From contig DATCIH010000034.1 of NCBI GenBank assembly GCA_036507955.1, positions 1 through 50,078 on the forward strand: DNA of 50,078 nt, given 5' to 3'. Positions within the stretch are counted from its first letter, which is position 1. Each line of letters starts with the position of its first letter. Source of the DNA: DATCIH01 sp036507955. Its GTDB lineage: Bacteria; Bacillota; Clostridia; Clostridiales; Clostridiaceae. The position numbers were made by a program, and so were the translations under genes. Below are positions 23,548 through 33,031 of this stretch, in pieces. The notes below the pieces were generated by a model that was not told the DNA's origin, made no database searches, and saw nothing but the letters and a program-made list of their open reading frames with translations.

Positions 23548-26301
23548 TTATTTGAACATATCCTGTAGGTAACTATCCTCAGGAGGAAGTACAAAACCTG
23601 GAGTAGCCTTTAAAGTATCTTTATAGTACGCTTCATACATGGCCCTAGCAATTGGAGCAACAAAACTACCATAACCTCCATCATATATAGCTACACAGAC
23701 AGCTATCTTTGGATTATCTGCAGGAGCATAACCTACATATACAGCATAAGCTGTTCTTCCAAGAAGGTCTTGATCAGGACTAAAGGTTGCAGTTCCGGTT
23801 TTACCTGCAGTTTTAAAGGGAAGATTTTTAAACGCTCCAGCGGCTGTACCAATATCGTTAACCGCTTCCATTCCTTGTTTAACTGCAGCTATGGTAGAAG
23901 CACTAACCCCAGTATTTTCAACTATTTCTGGCTTAAATTCTTGTATTACCTTTCCATCTGGATCTGTTATTTTATTTATAAGAGATAAATTATATCTACT
24001 TCCACCGTCAGCTATAGTTGCTACATAATTAGCAAGCTGAACTGGAGTGAAGGCGTCCATTCCTTGACCTATACTAGCATTATATATATTGGCACCAGAA
24101 TTAGCTTGGGAGTTTCCTTCATCTATCGCTTGCCATAGTATCTCCCCTACCGCCATGTTTATATCGGTTTTTGTATAGTTTTTATCTTTATAGGAACTAT
24201 CAGCAGTTATTAGTTGAGTTAATAAATTTATATATGAGGTTGTGTCCCTGTTTCCTGTTTTAACGGTTTGTTTTATGTTGTCCCTTATTTTAGTCTTAAG
24301 AGCCTTTACATCCGTACTGTCACTGGCCCTGAAATTAAGATCTATAGGTTTAAAGGAACCACCGAAAGAGCTAGTGCCATGAAGCAGATTTGCCATGGCT
24401 ACCCATAGATAACTTTGCGCATAACTGTTTAAGCCAGAGGTTTTATTATAAACCTGACCGAAGCTTTCGGGTATCTCTATACCTGTACTAGGCACGGTTT
24501 TAGATGCTGGGTCTGCTCCAAGACCAAATCTCCAGGCGAATTTAGCTAGAATGTTTTCATCTTTAGTGGTATCTCTTAAGTACATACCCACTGTCATAAA
24601 ATAGGGATTACTAGAAAGTGCAAGAGCTCGAACTAAGGATACATAACCATTTGGTGCATCATTTGGGAACTTTGGTGTAAAATGTCTTCCATCATCAAAT
24701 CTAGCTTGATCAAGCACAGTGGTTGAAGTTGTTATTACACCCGTCTCAAGGCCTGCCATAGCTGTTAATAGCTTAAAGGTAGAACCAGGGGGAATAAAGC
24801 TTGTGGCATAATCGAGTAGAGGCTTAGCATATATATTGTAAGGATCCCCTCTCTGCTTTCCCGTTGCATCTAAAGGAAATAGCTTATCTAGTAGAGCCTG
24901 TTCAGTAGAATTATTTTTGCCTACAAGACCCATTTTCCTAATATAATCTAAACCGAATTTAGTTAAATCTGGTGTGAAAAGAGTATTAACAAGGGCTGTA
25001 GACAGACCACCAGACGAGGTGAAGACATTAGGATCATAGCCAGGTCTACTTGCTATTGCGAGCACCTTACCAGTTCCTATTTCTATGGCAACAGCTGCTC
25101 CTCTAGTAGCGTTTCCAGAATCTATATCCCTAGTCGGATGTCTATTGGCTTGAAGGGAAGCAATAAAAGCATCTAGACCCCTTTCCGCTGCTATTTGAAC
25201 ATTCTTATTAATTGTCAGCTGTATATTATCTCCTGGATAAGGGTTTTTGCTACCCAGCTCTTCTACAATAGTTCCAAGGTTATCAAGTTTTACAATAGAC
25301 TCTCCCTTAGAACCTCTTAGGTATTTTTCAAAGGAGCTTTCTATGCCAGTAATACCTATAAAATCTGTATTAACATCATAACCCTTTTCTTCATAAGCTT
25401 CCTGATTATCAGAGTTAATTCGTGCTACATAACCTAAAAAAGCAGAACCCAAATCATTATTAGGATAATACCTAATAGGCTCCATTTCTACAGATACTCC
25501 AGGCATTTCATTTTGTCTCTGCTCCAAAATAAATGCTGTATTTTTACTGATATTTGATTTTATGGTAACAGGAGTGGAGGCTCCCTGTATGGAAAGAGCA
25601 TCCTTAATTACTATAAAACGTCTAAGCTGAGCCATAGAATAATTCTTAAGGAGTATTTTTAATATTTCGTCTCCACCCATACTATTTATAGCTGCTTTAG
25701 TGTAGCTGGAAACCTTTATTAATGAGCCTAAATCATAAAGCTTTACTAAATAAGCAAAGGTATCCTCTGGGGTAAGCTTTAAAAGCTCTGCATCTACTTT
25801 GTCTTTCTCTTTTGAACTAAGGGCTGAAGGTTTTTCATCTGGGTATAGGTTGATTTCAATAGCAGTATTAAGGCCTCTTATCCGTTTGAAACTTATCTCA
25901 AGTTTTTTAAGGACAGCAGGATCGCTGGATTTAAACTCAAAATGAAGTGGATTTACTTTAAGGACGAAATCATCTGTTGAAAGCTCCTTTTCTTCATCTA
26001 ATATTTTGTAGGCAGTTAAAATGGAGGTATAAAAAGTGCTTTTATTATCCTTTGTTTCTGTGTACATCAGATTGTAGCTTTTCACACTTGTAGCTAATAC
26101 TTCATCATTGCTATCAGTAATGTTGCCTCTTGGTGCATAGTTAGCAATCTGGGCAGTGCTACTTTGTACTAAGGAAGAATAGTAGCTTCCCTGATTTATC
26201 TGTAGATAAAACAATCTATACAAAATGATTCCAAACAATATAAACATGACCATTAAAAGTGTTAGGTTCCTATCGTATTTCTTATGTTTTTTATTTTTCA
26301 T
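23548..26301 (-). CDS. Class B penicillin-binding protein (PBP2-like)
   Basis: 917 residues. One membrane segment near residues 13-33, then a pedestal/dimerisation domain (YAPRGNITDSNDEVLAT at about 53-70; GVSVEMEPIRYYPN at about 275) and the transpeptidase domain. Catalytic motifs: SxxK as STFK with Ser at about 507 (FIPPGSTFKLL), SxN as SSN at about 563-565, and KTG at about 834 (TAGKTGTATF). It cross-links peptidoglycan outside the membrane. The length is above the usual 600-700, with extra sequence between residues 80-250 and around the SxN region, as in some clostridial PBP2 proteins. No PASTA repeats, and no rodA or mreB nearby. Confidence 0.9.
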   Translation of the reverse strand: MKNKKHKKYDRNLTLLMVMFILFGIILYRLFYLQINQGSYYSSLVQSSTAQIANYAPRGNITDSNDEVLATSVKSYNLMYTETKDNKSTFYTSILTAYKILDEEKELSTDDFVLKVNPLHFEFKSSDPAVLKKLEISFKRIRGLNTAIEINLYPDEKPSALSSKEKDKVDAELLKLTPEDTFAYLVKLYDLGSLIKVSSYTKAAINSMGGDEILKILLKNYSMAQLRRFIVIKDALSIQGASTPVTIKSNISKNTAFILEQRQNEMPGVSVEMEPIRYYPNNDLGSAFLGYVARINSDNQEAYEEKGYDVNTDFIGITGIESSFEKYLRGSKGESIVKLDNLGTIVEELGSKNPYPGDNIQLTINKNVQIAAERGLDAFIASLQANRHPTRDIDSGNATRGAAVAIEIGTGKVLAIASRPGYDPNVFTSSGGLSTALVNTLFTPDLTKFGLDYIRKMGLVGKNNSTEQALLDKLFPLDATGKQRGDPYNIYAKPLLDYATSFIPPGSTFKLLTAMAGLETGVITTSTTVLDQARFDDGRHFTPKFPNDAPNGYVSLVRALALSSNPYFMTVGMYLRDTTKDENILAKFAWRFGLGADPASKTVPSTGIEIPESFGQVYNKTSGLNSYAQSYLWVAMANLLHGTSSFGGSFKPIDLNFRASDSTDVKALKTKIRDNIKQTVKTGNRDTTSYINLLTQLITADSSYKDKNYTKTDINMAVGEILWQAIDEGNSQANSGANIYNASIGQGMDAFTPVQLANYVATIADGGSRYNLSLINKITDPDGKVIQEFKPEIVENTGVSASTIAAVKQGMEAVNDIGTAAGAFKNLPFKTAGKTGTATFSPDQDLLGRTAYAVYVGYAPADNPKIAVCVAIYDGGYGSFVAPIARAMYEAYYKDTLKATPGFVLPPEDSYLQDMFK

Positions 26302-26483
26302 ATTTTCCCACCTATAATTTCCTAAATTTTATTGCTGTTATGAATTAAAGTATACGATTAATATGTACTAATTATATACTTTACAGTGAAACTTGCAATA
26401 AACTAATTATTAATTATATTTTAGGAAATTTAATTAGGAGGGACGGTTAGCAATTATTGACTACTAGTGGCTCTTATTGACTA

Positions 26484-26511
26484 TTGACTTTGAAGCCTAA
26501 AATGTTAGACT
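26484..26511 (+). promoter_or_regulatory. Putative promoter within an ATTGACT repeat cluster
   Basis: TTGACT (26484-26489), 16-bp spacer, TAGACT (26506-26511), about 70 nt before the MFS gene. Three ATTGACT copies occur between about 26456 and 26489. The -10 is weak, so this is a tentative call. Confidence 0.35.
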
Positions 26512-26580
26512 ACATTGAGATACATGTCCTAAAAAGGGAAGCAGTAATAATATTTAATGGATTCAAGAGGAGGGAAGGTT

Positions 26581-27900
26581 ATGGACGCAAAAGCCTTAAT
26601 CAAAAAAGTGTATTTTAGTAAGGAAAAGATGAAGAATCATGATTTTATCAACAGTAGGAAATTGTACATATATGAGGGTTCTTTTGCCACAGGAATAATG
26701 GCACTTACTAGCGGAGCGTTTTTGGCAGGTTTTGCAAAGTATATGGGGGCTTCAGATCAGTTTAATGGTATAGTGGCAGCCATTCCAGCCTTTGCAGGTA
26801 TAATTCAAATATTATCTCCAGTTATTTTTGAAAAACTGGAACATAGAAAATTACTAATATGTATCCTCAGTATATGTTTTAGGATGCTACTTAGCGCAAT
26901 GGTATTAATACCCATCGCCTTTAGTCAAACAGGTTTAAGGCTTGGCTCGTTAGCTATAATTTATACCCTAGCCTACATATTAGGCTCCTTTATAGGGCCA
27001 CCTGTAGGAAACTGGATAATAGATTTAACTCCAGAACATATTAGAGGCAATTATTGCGCTGTAAAAGATATGTATGCCTTATTATTTATGACGGTTTTAA
27101 CACTTTTTTGTGGTAAGCTATTAGATTATTTCAAATATATTGATAAAGAATATAACGGATTTTTAATAATAGGTGCAATAGCATTTGTAATGACGATTAT
27201 CCACTTCTTTATTATAAGCTCCATCAAGGAACCTATGGCTCACAAAAGTAGCTTTCACATAGATTTAAAAAAGGCTATAACAGAGCCTTTTGCTAATAAG
27301 CAGTTTAGAAAGATAATAATATTTTCAGCCCTTTGGAATATTGGGTTTTGTATGGCAAACCCTTTCTTCTCAGTTTACATGGTTGCTAATCTGAAGCTTG
27401 ACTATACCTACATAATGATTGTTGGAGTAGTGTCAACTCTAGTTAGGGTATCAACTACTAAGTTATGGGGAAGGTTTGCAGATAGGAACTCCTGGTTTTT
27501 GTCTACTAAGTTATCCATAGCTATGGTTGCAATAGCACATTCAACTTGGTTTTTCATTAATCCACAAACTATGTGGGTGCTAATACCTGTTGCATACATT
27601 ATTGGAGGCTTTGCCTGGGCAGGAGTAAATATAAGTATCTTCAATATACAGTTTCAATATGCTCCTAAGGATGGAAGGACCATGTACGTGGGTACAAGTG
27701 CAGCTATTGGAGGCTTGCTTGGCTTCACTAGCTCAATAATCGGATCAATAATCCTGAGTATAGTTGGCACAAAAATAATAAAACTAGGGATATTTGCTAT
27801 AAGCAATATGCAGATAATATTTGCTATATCAGGTATCGCACTTTTTATATGTGCTATTTATATACATTATTTTATAAAACAGGTAGTAATAGACGCATAG
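26581..27900 (+). CDS. MFS transporter, unknown substrate
   Basis: The start at ATG 26581 (MDAKALIKKVYFSKEK) follows GAGGAGGGAAGG; the ATG at 26557 lies upstream of that site. 439 residues, about 12 hydrophobic segments, with a motif-A-like turn FEKLEHRKLLI between helices 2 and 3 and RFADRNSWFLSTKL between helices 8 and 9. The family resembles MFS proteins of clostridia with no assigned substrate. Transcribed divergently from the PBP gene; nothing in the context names the cargo. Confidence 0.82.
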   Translation: MDAKALIKKVYFSKEKMKNHDFINSRKLYIYEGSFATGIMALTSGAFLAGFAKYMGASDQFNGIVAAIPAFAGIIQILSPVIFEKLEHRKLLICILSICFRMLLSAMVLIPIAFSQTGLRLGSLAIIYTLAYILGSFIGPPVGNWIIDLTPEHIRGNYCAVKDMYALLFMTVLTLFCGKLLDYFKYIDKEYNGFLIIGAIAFVMTIIHFFIISSIKEPMAHKSSFHIDLKKAITEPFANKQFRKIIIFSALWNIGFCMANPFFSVYMVANLKLDYTYIMIVGVVSTLVRVSTTKLWGRFADRNSWFLSTKLSIAMVAIAHSTWFFINPQTMWVLIPVAYIIGGFAWAGVNISIFNIQFQYAPKDGRTMYVGTSAAIGGLLGFTSSIIGSIILSIVGTKIIKLGIFAISNMQIIFAISGIALFICAIYIHYFIKQVVIDA

Positions 27901-28016
27901 TCCAATTATTTTTGATATAATATAATATATAGAAAACCTTTTTATCATTTTCTTAGTCTAATGAATATAGTGAATATTTTAAATGTAATATATCACAAAG
28001 ATGGGGGAGGTTAAAA

Positions 28017-29000
28017 ATGAAAAGTAAAGGTTACATAATCAGTACCTTAATTATTGGACTAATCTTATTTCCTGCTATGCTCACAGGGTGTTCTTCGAAA
28101 AAGGCAACTAGTAATGCATCATATTCTATGGATAATAAAACAAATGCCTTAAATGGTAGCCCAGGTGTTACTCAAAATGGAACAATCTCATCTGAACAGG
28201 CACCAAGTAGTGGCTCAACTAACTCACAAAATACTACGTCCATAGCTAAAGATGCAGCAACGCCTGCAGCCCCTACCCTAGGTGGAAATAAAATAATACT
28301 TTCAGGAACCATTCAAATGGAAACCCTCAAATATGAGACCACCATTAAAGCCCTTTCAGATTATATTACATCCCTTGGAGGATATTCTGAAAATTCTACA
28401 ATTCAAGGCAGTGGTATTAATTATGGAAATAATCCTCAGCTTAGACAAGCAAATTTTATTTTTAGAATCCCTAAAGATAAGTATCCTGGATTTTTCACAG
28501 GGGTGAAAGGCTTTGGGACTATAACCTCACAGCAAATGAGAGGAGACGATGTTACCCAAGCTTACACAGATACAGATGCTAAGGTGAATGCTTTAAAGAT
28601 TCAAGAACAAAGATTATTAGAACTTACAAAAAAGGCCGGTCAGCTTAGCGACATTTTACTAATTGAAAATCAGCTATCCACCGTAAGACAGCAAATAGAT
28701 AGTTTAACCACTCAATTAAAGACTATAGACAATCAAGTAACTTATTCAACTGTTAATGTGACAGTACAGGAAGTTGAAGTACCATCAACCATCGCTCCAA
28801 GTAAGTCAAAGGGCTTGCTATATCGAATGGGCTACAGCTTTAATGAATCTTTGAAAAGTCTATCAGTAATTGTTCAAAATTTTATAGTATTTATCGTGGC
28901 AGCCCTTCCATTTTTAGTTATTATTGGGCTACTAATTGGAATTGGACTTGGGAGCCATAAATTATTAAGAAAGTTTACAAAAAAAGATAAAATTGAGTAA
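28017..29000 (+). CDS. DUF4349 lipoprotein
   Basis: 327 residues. Lipoprotein signal: K-rich start, hydrophobic stretch, lipobox LTGC with Cys at about 25. A Ser/Thr/Asn-rich linker (about 28-95) leads to the DUF4349 domain (about 97-300): DYITSLGGYSENSTIQG, FIFRIPKDKYPGFFTGV, and a coiled coil rich in Gln and Leu (about 190-240). The C-terminus has one membrane segment near 290-315 followed by Lys/Arg, so the domain is held between a lipid anchor and a membrane helix. Function of DUF4349 is unknown; an envelope role is inferred. Confidence 0.85.
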   Translation: MKSKGYIISTLIIGLILFPAMLTGCSSKKATSNASYSMDNKTNALNGSPGVTQNGTISSEQAPSSGSTNSQNTTSIAKDAATPAAPTLGGNKIILSGTIQMETLKYETTIKALSDYITSLGGYSENSTIQGSGINYGNNPQLRQANFIFRIPKDKYPGFFTGVKGFGTITSQQMRGDDVTQAYTDTDAKVNALKIQEQRLLELTKKAGQLSDILLIENQLSTVRQQIDSLTTQLKTIDNQVTYSTVNVTVQEVEVPSTIAPSKSKGLLYRMGYSFNESLKSLSVIVQNFIVFIVAALPFLVIIGLLIGIGLGSHKLLRKFTKKDKIE

Positions 29001-29006
29001 TTAGAG

Positions 29007-29053
29007 AGGGTTATCTAAAGGATATTTATATCCTTTAGATAACCCTAATTTTT
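29007..29053 (+). terminator. Intrinsic terminator after the DUF4349 gene
   Basis: AGGGTTATCTAAAGGATA (29007-29024) pairs perfectly over 18 bp with 29029-29046, loop TTTA, then AATTTTTAG. It separates the lipoprotein gene from the convergent MocR gene. Confidence 0.9.
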
Positions 29054-29062
29054 AGCCTATTT

Positions 29063-30505
29063 TTAAAACCAACTCTCCGCGAGCAACTTTATACCTATAG
29101 GGATGTCCTCTAGGTTTATTCCAGCGAAACCAATGAAAATAACTGGGTAGGGCGAAAAAACAGGATTAATATAATGGCTTTTAATTGTTTTTACTACAAC
29201 GCCTTTCCCTAAAGCTCTTTGAATTAGCTCCTCTTCCCTTAGATTTGTTTTCACCTCTAGTAGAATATGAAGACCAGAATCTGCACCTATTACAATAACC
29301 CTATCACCAAGATATTTATTAACATAATAAAGTAGAGCTTCCTGCTTTCTTTTATAAGAAGTTCTAAGCTTCCTCAGGTGCTTTTCCCAAAAACCTTCCT
29401 TCATAAAATCCTCCAAAGCTTTTTGCATAAGTCTTGATACACTCTGCTCATAGATCTTGAAGCTTTCCTCATATATATTAAGGAGAGGCTTGGGGAGAAT
29501 CAGGTAGCTTATTCTAATTGAAGGCATGAGGGATTTTGAAAAACTTCCTAAATATATAACCCTTTCCTTTGTATCTAAACCTTGAAGAGAAGGGACAGGC
29601 TTTCCTCTATATCTGAACTCCCCATCATAATCATCCTCCAGGATATAAGCACAGTTGTCAACAGCCCATTGAAGTAGTTCAAGCCTTTTTCCTATAGGCA
29701 TAACCATTCCAAAGGGGTATTGGTGGGAAGGGGTTACATATACAAGCTTTGCCCTTGTGTCCTTAAGAAGCTTTAGATTTAGTCCATCCTCCTCTAAATT
29801 AATAGGTAATACCTTAAAACCAAAATGATTAAAAACCTCCTTTGCTCCTACATAACCAGGTTCTTCAAAGGCAATGTCTTTATATCCGGAGTCAATGTTT
29901 GCATTGACTCCGGATATTATTTTATGAAGCTTTAATATAATATGGCTAAGCATACTCAAGGATTGCTGGGAACCAGAGGAAATCAATATTTGCTCTGGGG
30001 AGGAGGTAACCCCTCGGGAGTAATGAAGATGCTTTGCTATTTCCACTCTTAGACCATAATCTCCCTTATGCTCTCCATAAGATAAAAGCTCCTTTGCCTC
30101 CCGATCAACAGTTCTTGAAAGTATTTTCTGGAAGTCCTTAAAAGGAAACAAGTCCAAATCTATTTGCCCGCTGGTAAAATCATACTTTGAGATTATATGT
30201 TCCGCTATCTCCAAAGGGTATTGTCCAGGTAGCTTTACCGAAGTAATAGAATCTTTTTGTATTGCTTCCACATATAAGCCTGATCGACTTCTAGCTTTTA
30301 CGTAGCCTTCAGCAATAAGCTGCTCATAGGCAGCCTCAATAGTGTTTTTGCTTAAGCCTAAGGTTTTGGATAAACCTCTTATGGAGGGCAACTTCACAAG
30401 CGCTCCAATATTTCCAAGTAGAATTTCCCCCTTTAAATATTTATATAGCTGAATATATAAAGGATCCTTGTCTTTACTATTTAGCTTTGGTGTTATTTCC
30501 AGCAT
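29063..30505 (-). CDS. MocR-type regulator (GntR winged helix fused to aminotransferase-like domain)
   Basis: Start at ATG 30505 (MLEITPKLNS), 8 nt after GGAGGT; the frame extends to 30565 without a site. 480 residues. Winged helix at about 10-80: DPLYIQLYKYLKGEI, KLPSIRGLSKTLGLSKNTIEAAYEQL, GYVKARSRSGLYV. The aminotransferase-like domain follows: SSGSQQSLSMLSHI, YVTPSHQYPFG, LEDDYDGEFRY, and the PLP Lys segment YLGSFSKSLMPSIRISYL. MocR proteins use PLP as ligand and often activate a divergent gene. The divergent DAP-decarboxylase-like gene is PLP-dependent, which makes it the likely target. Direct repeats suited to MocR binding lie between them. Confidence 0.9.
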   Translation of the reverse strand: MLEITPKLNSKDKDPLYIQLYKYLKGEILLGNIGALVKLPSIRGLSKTLGLSKNTIEAAYEQLIAEGYVKARSRSGLYVEAIQKDSITSVKLPGQYPLEIAEHIISKYDFTSGQIDLDLFPFKDFQKILSRTVDREAKELLSYGEHKGDYGLRVEIAKHLHYSRGVTSSPEQILISSGSQQSLSMLSHIILKLHKIISGVNANIDSGYKDIAFEEPGYVGAKEVFNHFGFKVLPINLEEDGLNLKLLKDTRAKLVYVTPSHQYPFGMVMPIGKRLELLQWAVDNCAYILEDDYDGEFRYRGKPVPSLQGLDTKERVIYLGSFSKSLMPSIRISYLILPKPLLNIYEESFKIYEQSVSRLMQKALEDFMKEGFWEKHLRKLRTSYKRKQEALLYYVNKYLGDRVIVIGADSGLHILLEVKTNLREEELIQRALGKGVVVKTIKSHYINPVFSPYPVIFIGFAGINLEDIPIGIKLLAESWF

Positions 30506-30517
30506 ATAGCTACCTCC

Positions 30518-30562
30518 AACTGTACCTATCAAAAATGTAAAAACTGTCACTTCTAACAATGA
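30518..30562. promoter_or_regulatory. Candidate MocR operator region
   Basis: AACTGT occurs at 30518-30523 and again at 30542-30547, a 24-bp repeat distance. TGTCA and TGACA (30545-30563 region) add an inverted repeat. MocR regulators are known to bind direct repeats in divergent intergenic regions. A TATACT (30603-30608) ahead of the lysA-like gene has no good -35, which fits activator dependence. Confidence 0.4.
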
Positions 30563-30624
30563 CAAATATTTTTTATAATAATTATAATAGATATTTGAGA
30601 ATTATACTATAGGGAGAGATAAAA

Positions 30625-31875
30625 ATGCAAAAATTTACTAAAGTTACAAAAGATATGAATATTTATCAGGGCTTAAATCCAATAGAGCTAATAAAAGAAT
30701 ATGGAAGTCCCTTGTATGTTTATAATGAAAGAATATTAAGATATAATTGTAAAAAACTTAAGCATCTGATTCCTTATGAAAATTTTCATGTGAGCTATTC
30801 CGCTAAAGCAAATAGTAATATACATATAATGAAGATAGTGAGAGAAGAAGGTCTAGATGTAGATGCTATGTCTCAAGGGGAGATATTTGTACAACTTAAG
30901 GCTGGCTTTACCCCAGAGCAAATATTTTTTGTTTCTAATAATATTTCCAGAGAAGAAATGGCTTATGCAATCGGACAAGGGGTATCAATAAGCGTTGACT
31001 CAGTGTCTCAGCTAAAACTTTTTGGAGAACTAAGCCCAGGTGGGGAGGTTTCAATTAGATTTAACCCAGGCATTGGGGCAGGCCATAGCAAGAAGGTAGT
31101 AACTGCAGGAAAAGAAACAAAGTTTGGTGTGGATCCTATTTTTATTGAAGAGGTTTTAGAAATACTCAAGGAATATAACCTGAAGCTTATTGGGATAAAT
31201 CAGCATATTGGATCACTATTTATGGATAGCATTGCATATTTAGATAGCGTCAAGGCTATATTTTCGCTAGCAGATAATTTTAAGGACCTTTCCTTTGTGG
31301 ATATCGGAGGAGGCTTTGGTATTCCCTATAAAAAGCAGGAGGGTCAGGCTCCTTTAGACCTAGATAGTTTAGGATTCGAGCTGAATAAAATAATAGAGAC
31401 TTGGACGGTTTCCTATGGGAAAAGGATTAAAATCAGAATTGAGCCAGGAAGGTTCATACCAGCTGAGTGCTCTGTGCTTTTAGGCACTGTTAATACAATT
31501 AAGGAGAACTACGGAAGAAAATATATAGGAACAGATATAGGCTTCAATGTACTCGCAAGGCCTGTAATGTATAACTCTCATCACGATATTGAAGTATATA
31601 GGGAGGGGGGCCTAGCCACCGATACTAAAGTGGAAAAGGTTACGGTTGTGGGAAATATCTGCGAGAGTGGGGATATTATTTCGGAGAATGTAGTACTACC
31701 AAAGCTTATAGAGGGGGACATCCTTGGGATCTTGGATGCTGGAGCCTATGGATATGTTATGAGCTCTAATTATAATAGTAGATTAAGACCTGCTGAAATA
31801 TTAATTAAGGAAGATGGTAGTGTGAAACTTATAAGAAGAAGGGATACACTAGAGGATTTACTAAGAAACTATTAA
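30625..31875 (+). CDS. lysA: Diaminopimelate decarboxylase family protein
   Basis: 416 residues, fold type III PLP decarboxylase. PLP Lys at about 60 in SYSAKANSNIHI, DVDAMSQGEI, GINQHIGSLF with the ring-stacking His, VDIGGGFGIPY for phosphate, EPGRFIPAECSVLLG, and GNICESGDII with the catalytic Cys from the partner subunit. It probably makes L-lysine from meso-DAP. Related carboxynorspermidine or ornithine-type decarboxylases cannot be fully ruled out, but GxICESGD favours LysA. Control by the divergent PLP-dependent MocR regulator is likely. AGGGAGAG lies before the ATG. Confidence 0.85.
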   Translation: MQKFTKVTKDMNIYQGLNPIELIKEYGSPLYVYNERILRYNCKKLKHLIPYENFHVSYSAKANSNIHIMKIVREEGLDVDAMSQGEIFVQLKAGFTPEQIFFVSNNISREEMAYAIGQGVSISVDSVSQLKLFGELSPGGEVSIRFNPGIGAGHSKKVVTAGKETKFGVDPIFIEEVLEILKEYNLKLIGINQHIGSLFMDSIAYLDSVKAIFSLADNFKDLSFVDIGGGFGIPYKKQEGQAPLDLDSLGFELNKIIETWTVSYGKRIKIRIEPGRFIPAECSVLLGTVNTIKENYGRKYIGTDIGFNVLARPVMYNSHHDIEVYREGGLATDTKVEKVTVVGNICESGDIISENVVLPKLIEGDILGILDAGAYGYVMSSNYNSRLRPAEILIKEDGSVKLIRRRDTLEDLLRNY

Positions 31876-31938
31876 TAAAATAATAATATATGGGTATACT
31901 GTTAATATAAGTAATTAAAGTTTGGTGATGGTCACACA

Positions 31939-32613
31939 GTGTTTAATGATTATATTAAGCTGTGTTTATGGATTTTTTTAGTGGTCTTTTCTCTGGGTAA
32001 TGTATGTGCCATAGTTAAGGAGAATAGACTTATGGGGGGTGTTACAAAGGCTTTTCTTATGCCAATACTTTTGGCGCTTTATATTTTGTCATATTCAAGA
32101 CCAAGCATTTACATAATTTTAGCTTTAAGCTTTGGTTACCTTGGAGATATATTTCTAATAGCAAGAAAAAGATATTTTGTTCAGGGCTTATTATCCTTTT
32201 TAGCAGGGCACATATTTTATATAGGGGCCTTTTTAAGCTTCACCAAGACCTCTAACTTTTCACCAAAGATATATTTATTCCTGTTACCTTATATTATATA
32301 CTTTATTGTAATTTATAAGTTTTTACGTCCTAACCTAAAAACTTTAAAGGCAGAAGCCTTTATTTATATGACAGCCCTACTTACTATGAGCTATACCTGC
32401 CTTTTATATTTAGTACAAGGAAGTCACGGTGCTGGATATGGAAGAGCTTATCTTGCCTTTATAGGCTCTGTTTTCTTCGTATTTTCAGACACACAGCTTG
32501 CCCTATCAGAATTTAAAGGAAGTAAAGAGGGGAGGATCAGGGCAGAGGTCTTTATAATGGTAACATATATCCTGGCTCAGACAATGATTGTCTTTGGAAG
32601 CCCAGGGGCATAA
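31939..32613 (+). CDS. YhhN-family integral membrane protein
   Basis: GTG start (MFNDYIKL) with only a weak GGTGATGG upstream, so the start is less sure. 224 residues, about eight membrane segments. Family signatures: KAFLMPILLALYIL, LSFGYLGDIFLIA with the conserved Asp, FLAGHIFYIGAF, and FVFSDTQLALSEF near the C-terminus. Eukaryotic relatives (TMEM86) hydrolyse lysoplasmalogens; clostridia make plasmalogens, so a lipid role is attractive here but unproven. Confidence 0.85.
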   Translation: MFNDYIKLCLWIFLVVFSLGNVCAIVKENRLMGGVTKAFLMPILLALYILSYSRPSIYIILALSFGYLGDIFLIARKRYFVQGLLSFLAGHIFYIGAFLSFTKTSNFSPKIYLFLLPYIIYFIVIYKFLRPNLKTLKAEAFIYMTALLTMSYTCLLYLVQGSHGAGYGRAYLAFIGSVFFVFSDTQLALSEFKGSKEGRIRAEVFIMVTYILAQTMIVFGSPGA

Positions 32614-32698
32614 ATATAATAAACACTTAATGGAAACTTTTGCACCTCTAGAGTATAATTAAACATAATAATACCAATTAGAATGGGAGGTATGCAGT

Positions 32699-33031
32699 TT
32701 GAAAGAACATTTGGTACAGGAAACTATTGAACCGCAAATAAAGGCAATTGAAGAAAATAAGGCTAAGCTAATAGAGCCAAAGCTATATATGGTTATAATG
32801 TTTAATGACGATTTTACTACCATGGAGTTTGTGGTGGCGGTGCTTTTTGATATATTTAATAAGACAATTGAGGAGGCAAATTACATAATGCTATCAGTTC
32901 ATGAAAAGGGTCAGGGGATCGCAGGGATATACCCTTATGATATAGCCTTAACAAAAATGTCTTTAGCCATTACATCAGCAAAAAAACAAGATTTTCCTTT
33001 TAAATTAGCTTTAGAGGAGGTAGAAAAATGA
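32699..33031 (+). CDS. clpS: ClpS adaptor protein
   Basis: TTG start at 32699, 8 nt after GGGAGG; an ATG at 32692 is in another frame. 110 residues. After a flexible N-terminal 30 residues comes the ClpS fold: YMVIMFNDDFTTMEFVVAVLFDIF (N-degron pocket Asn-Asp), IMLSVHEKGQGIAGIYPYDIALTKM with the conserved His. ClpS hands N-degron substrates to ClpA-ClpP. The clpA gene overlaps its stop, so the pair is one unit. A TATAAT at about 32655 is the probable -10. Confidence 0.93.
   Translation: MKEHLVQETIEPQIKAIEENKAKLIEPKLYMVIMFNDDFTTMEFVVAVLFDIFNKTIEEANYIMLSVHEKGQGIAGIYPYDIALTKMSLAITSAKKQDFPFKLALEEVEK

Noticed and set aside
24238..24260. TGTCCCTGTTTCC inside the PBP gene, similar to the right end of the palindromic repeats
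   Set aside because: It lies in a normal coding stretch (GNRDTTSY), the matching left arm is not found within about 130 bp, and the GTTC-N6-GAAC motif is absent. Taken as chance.
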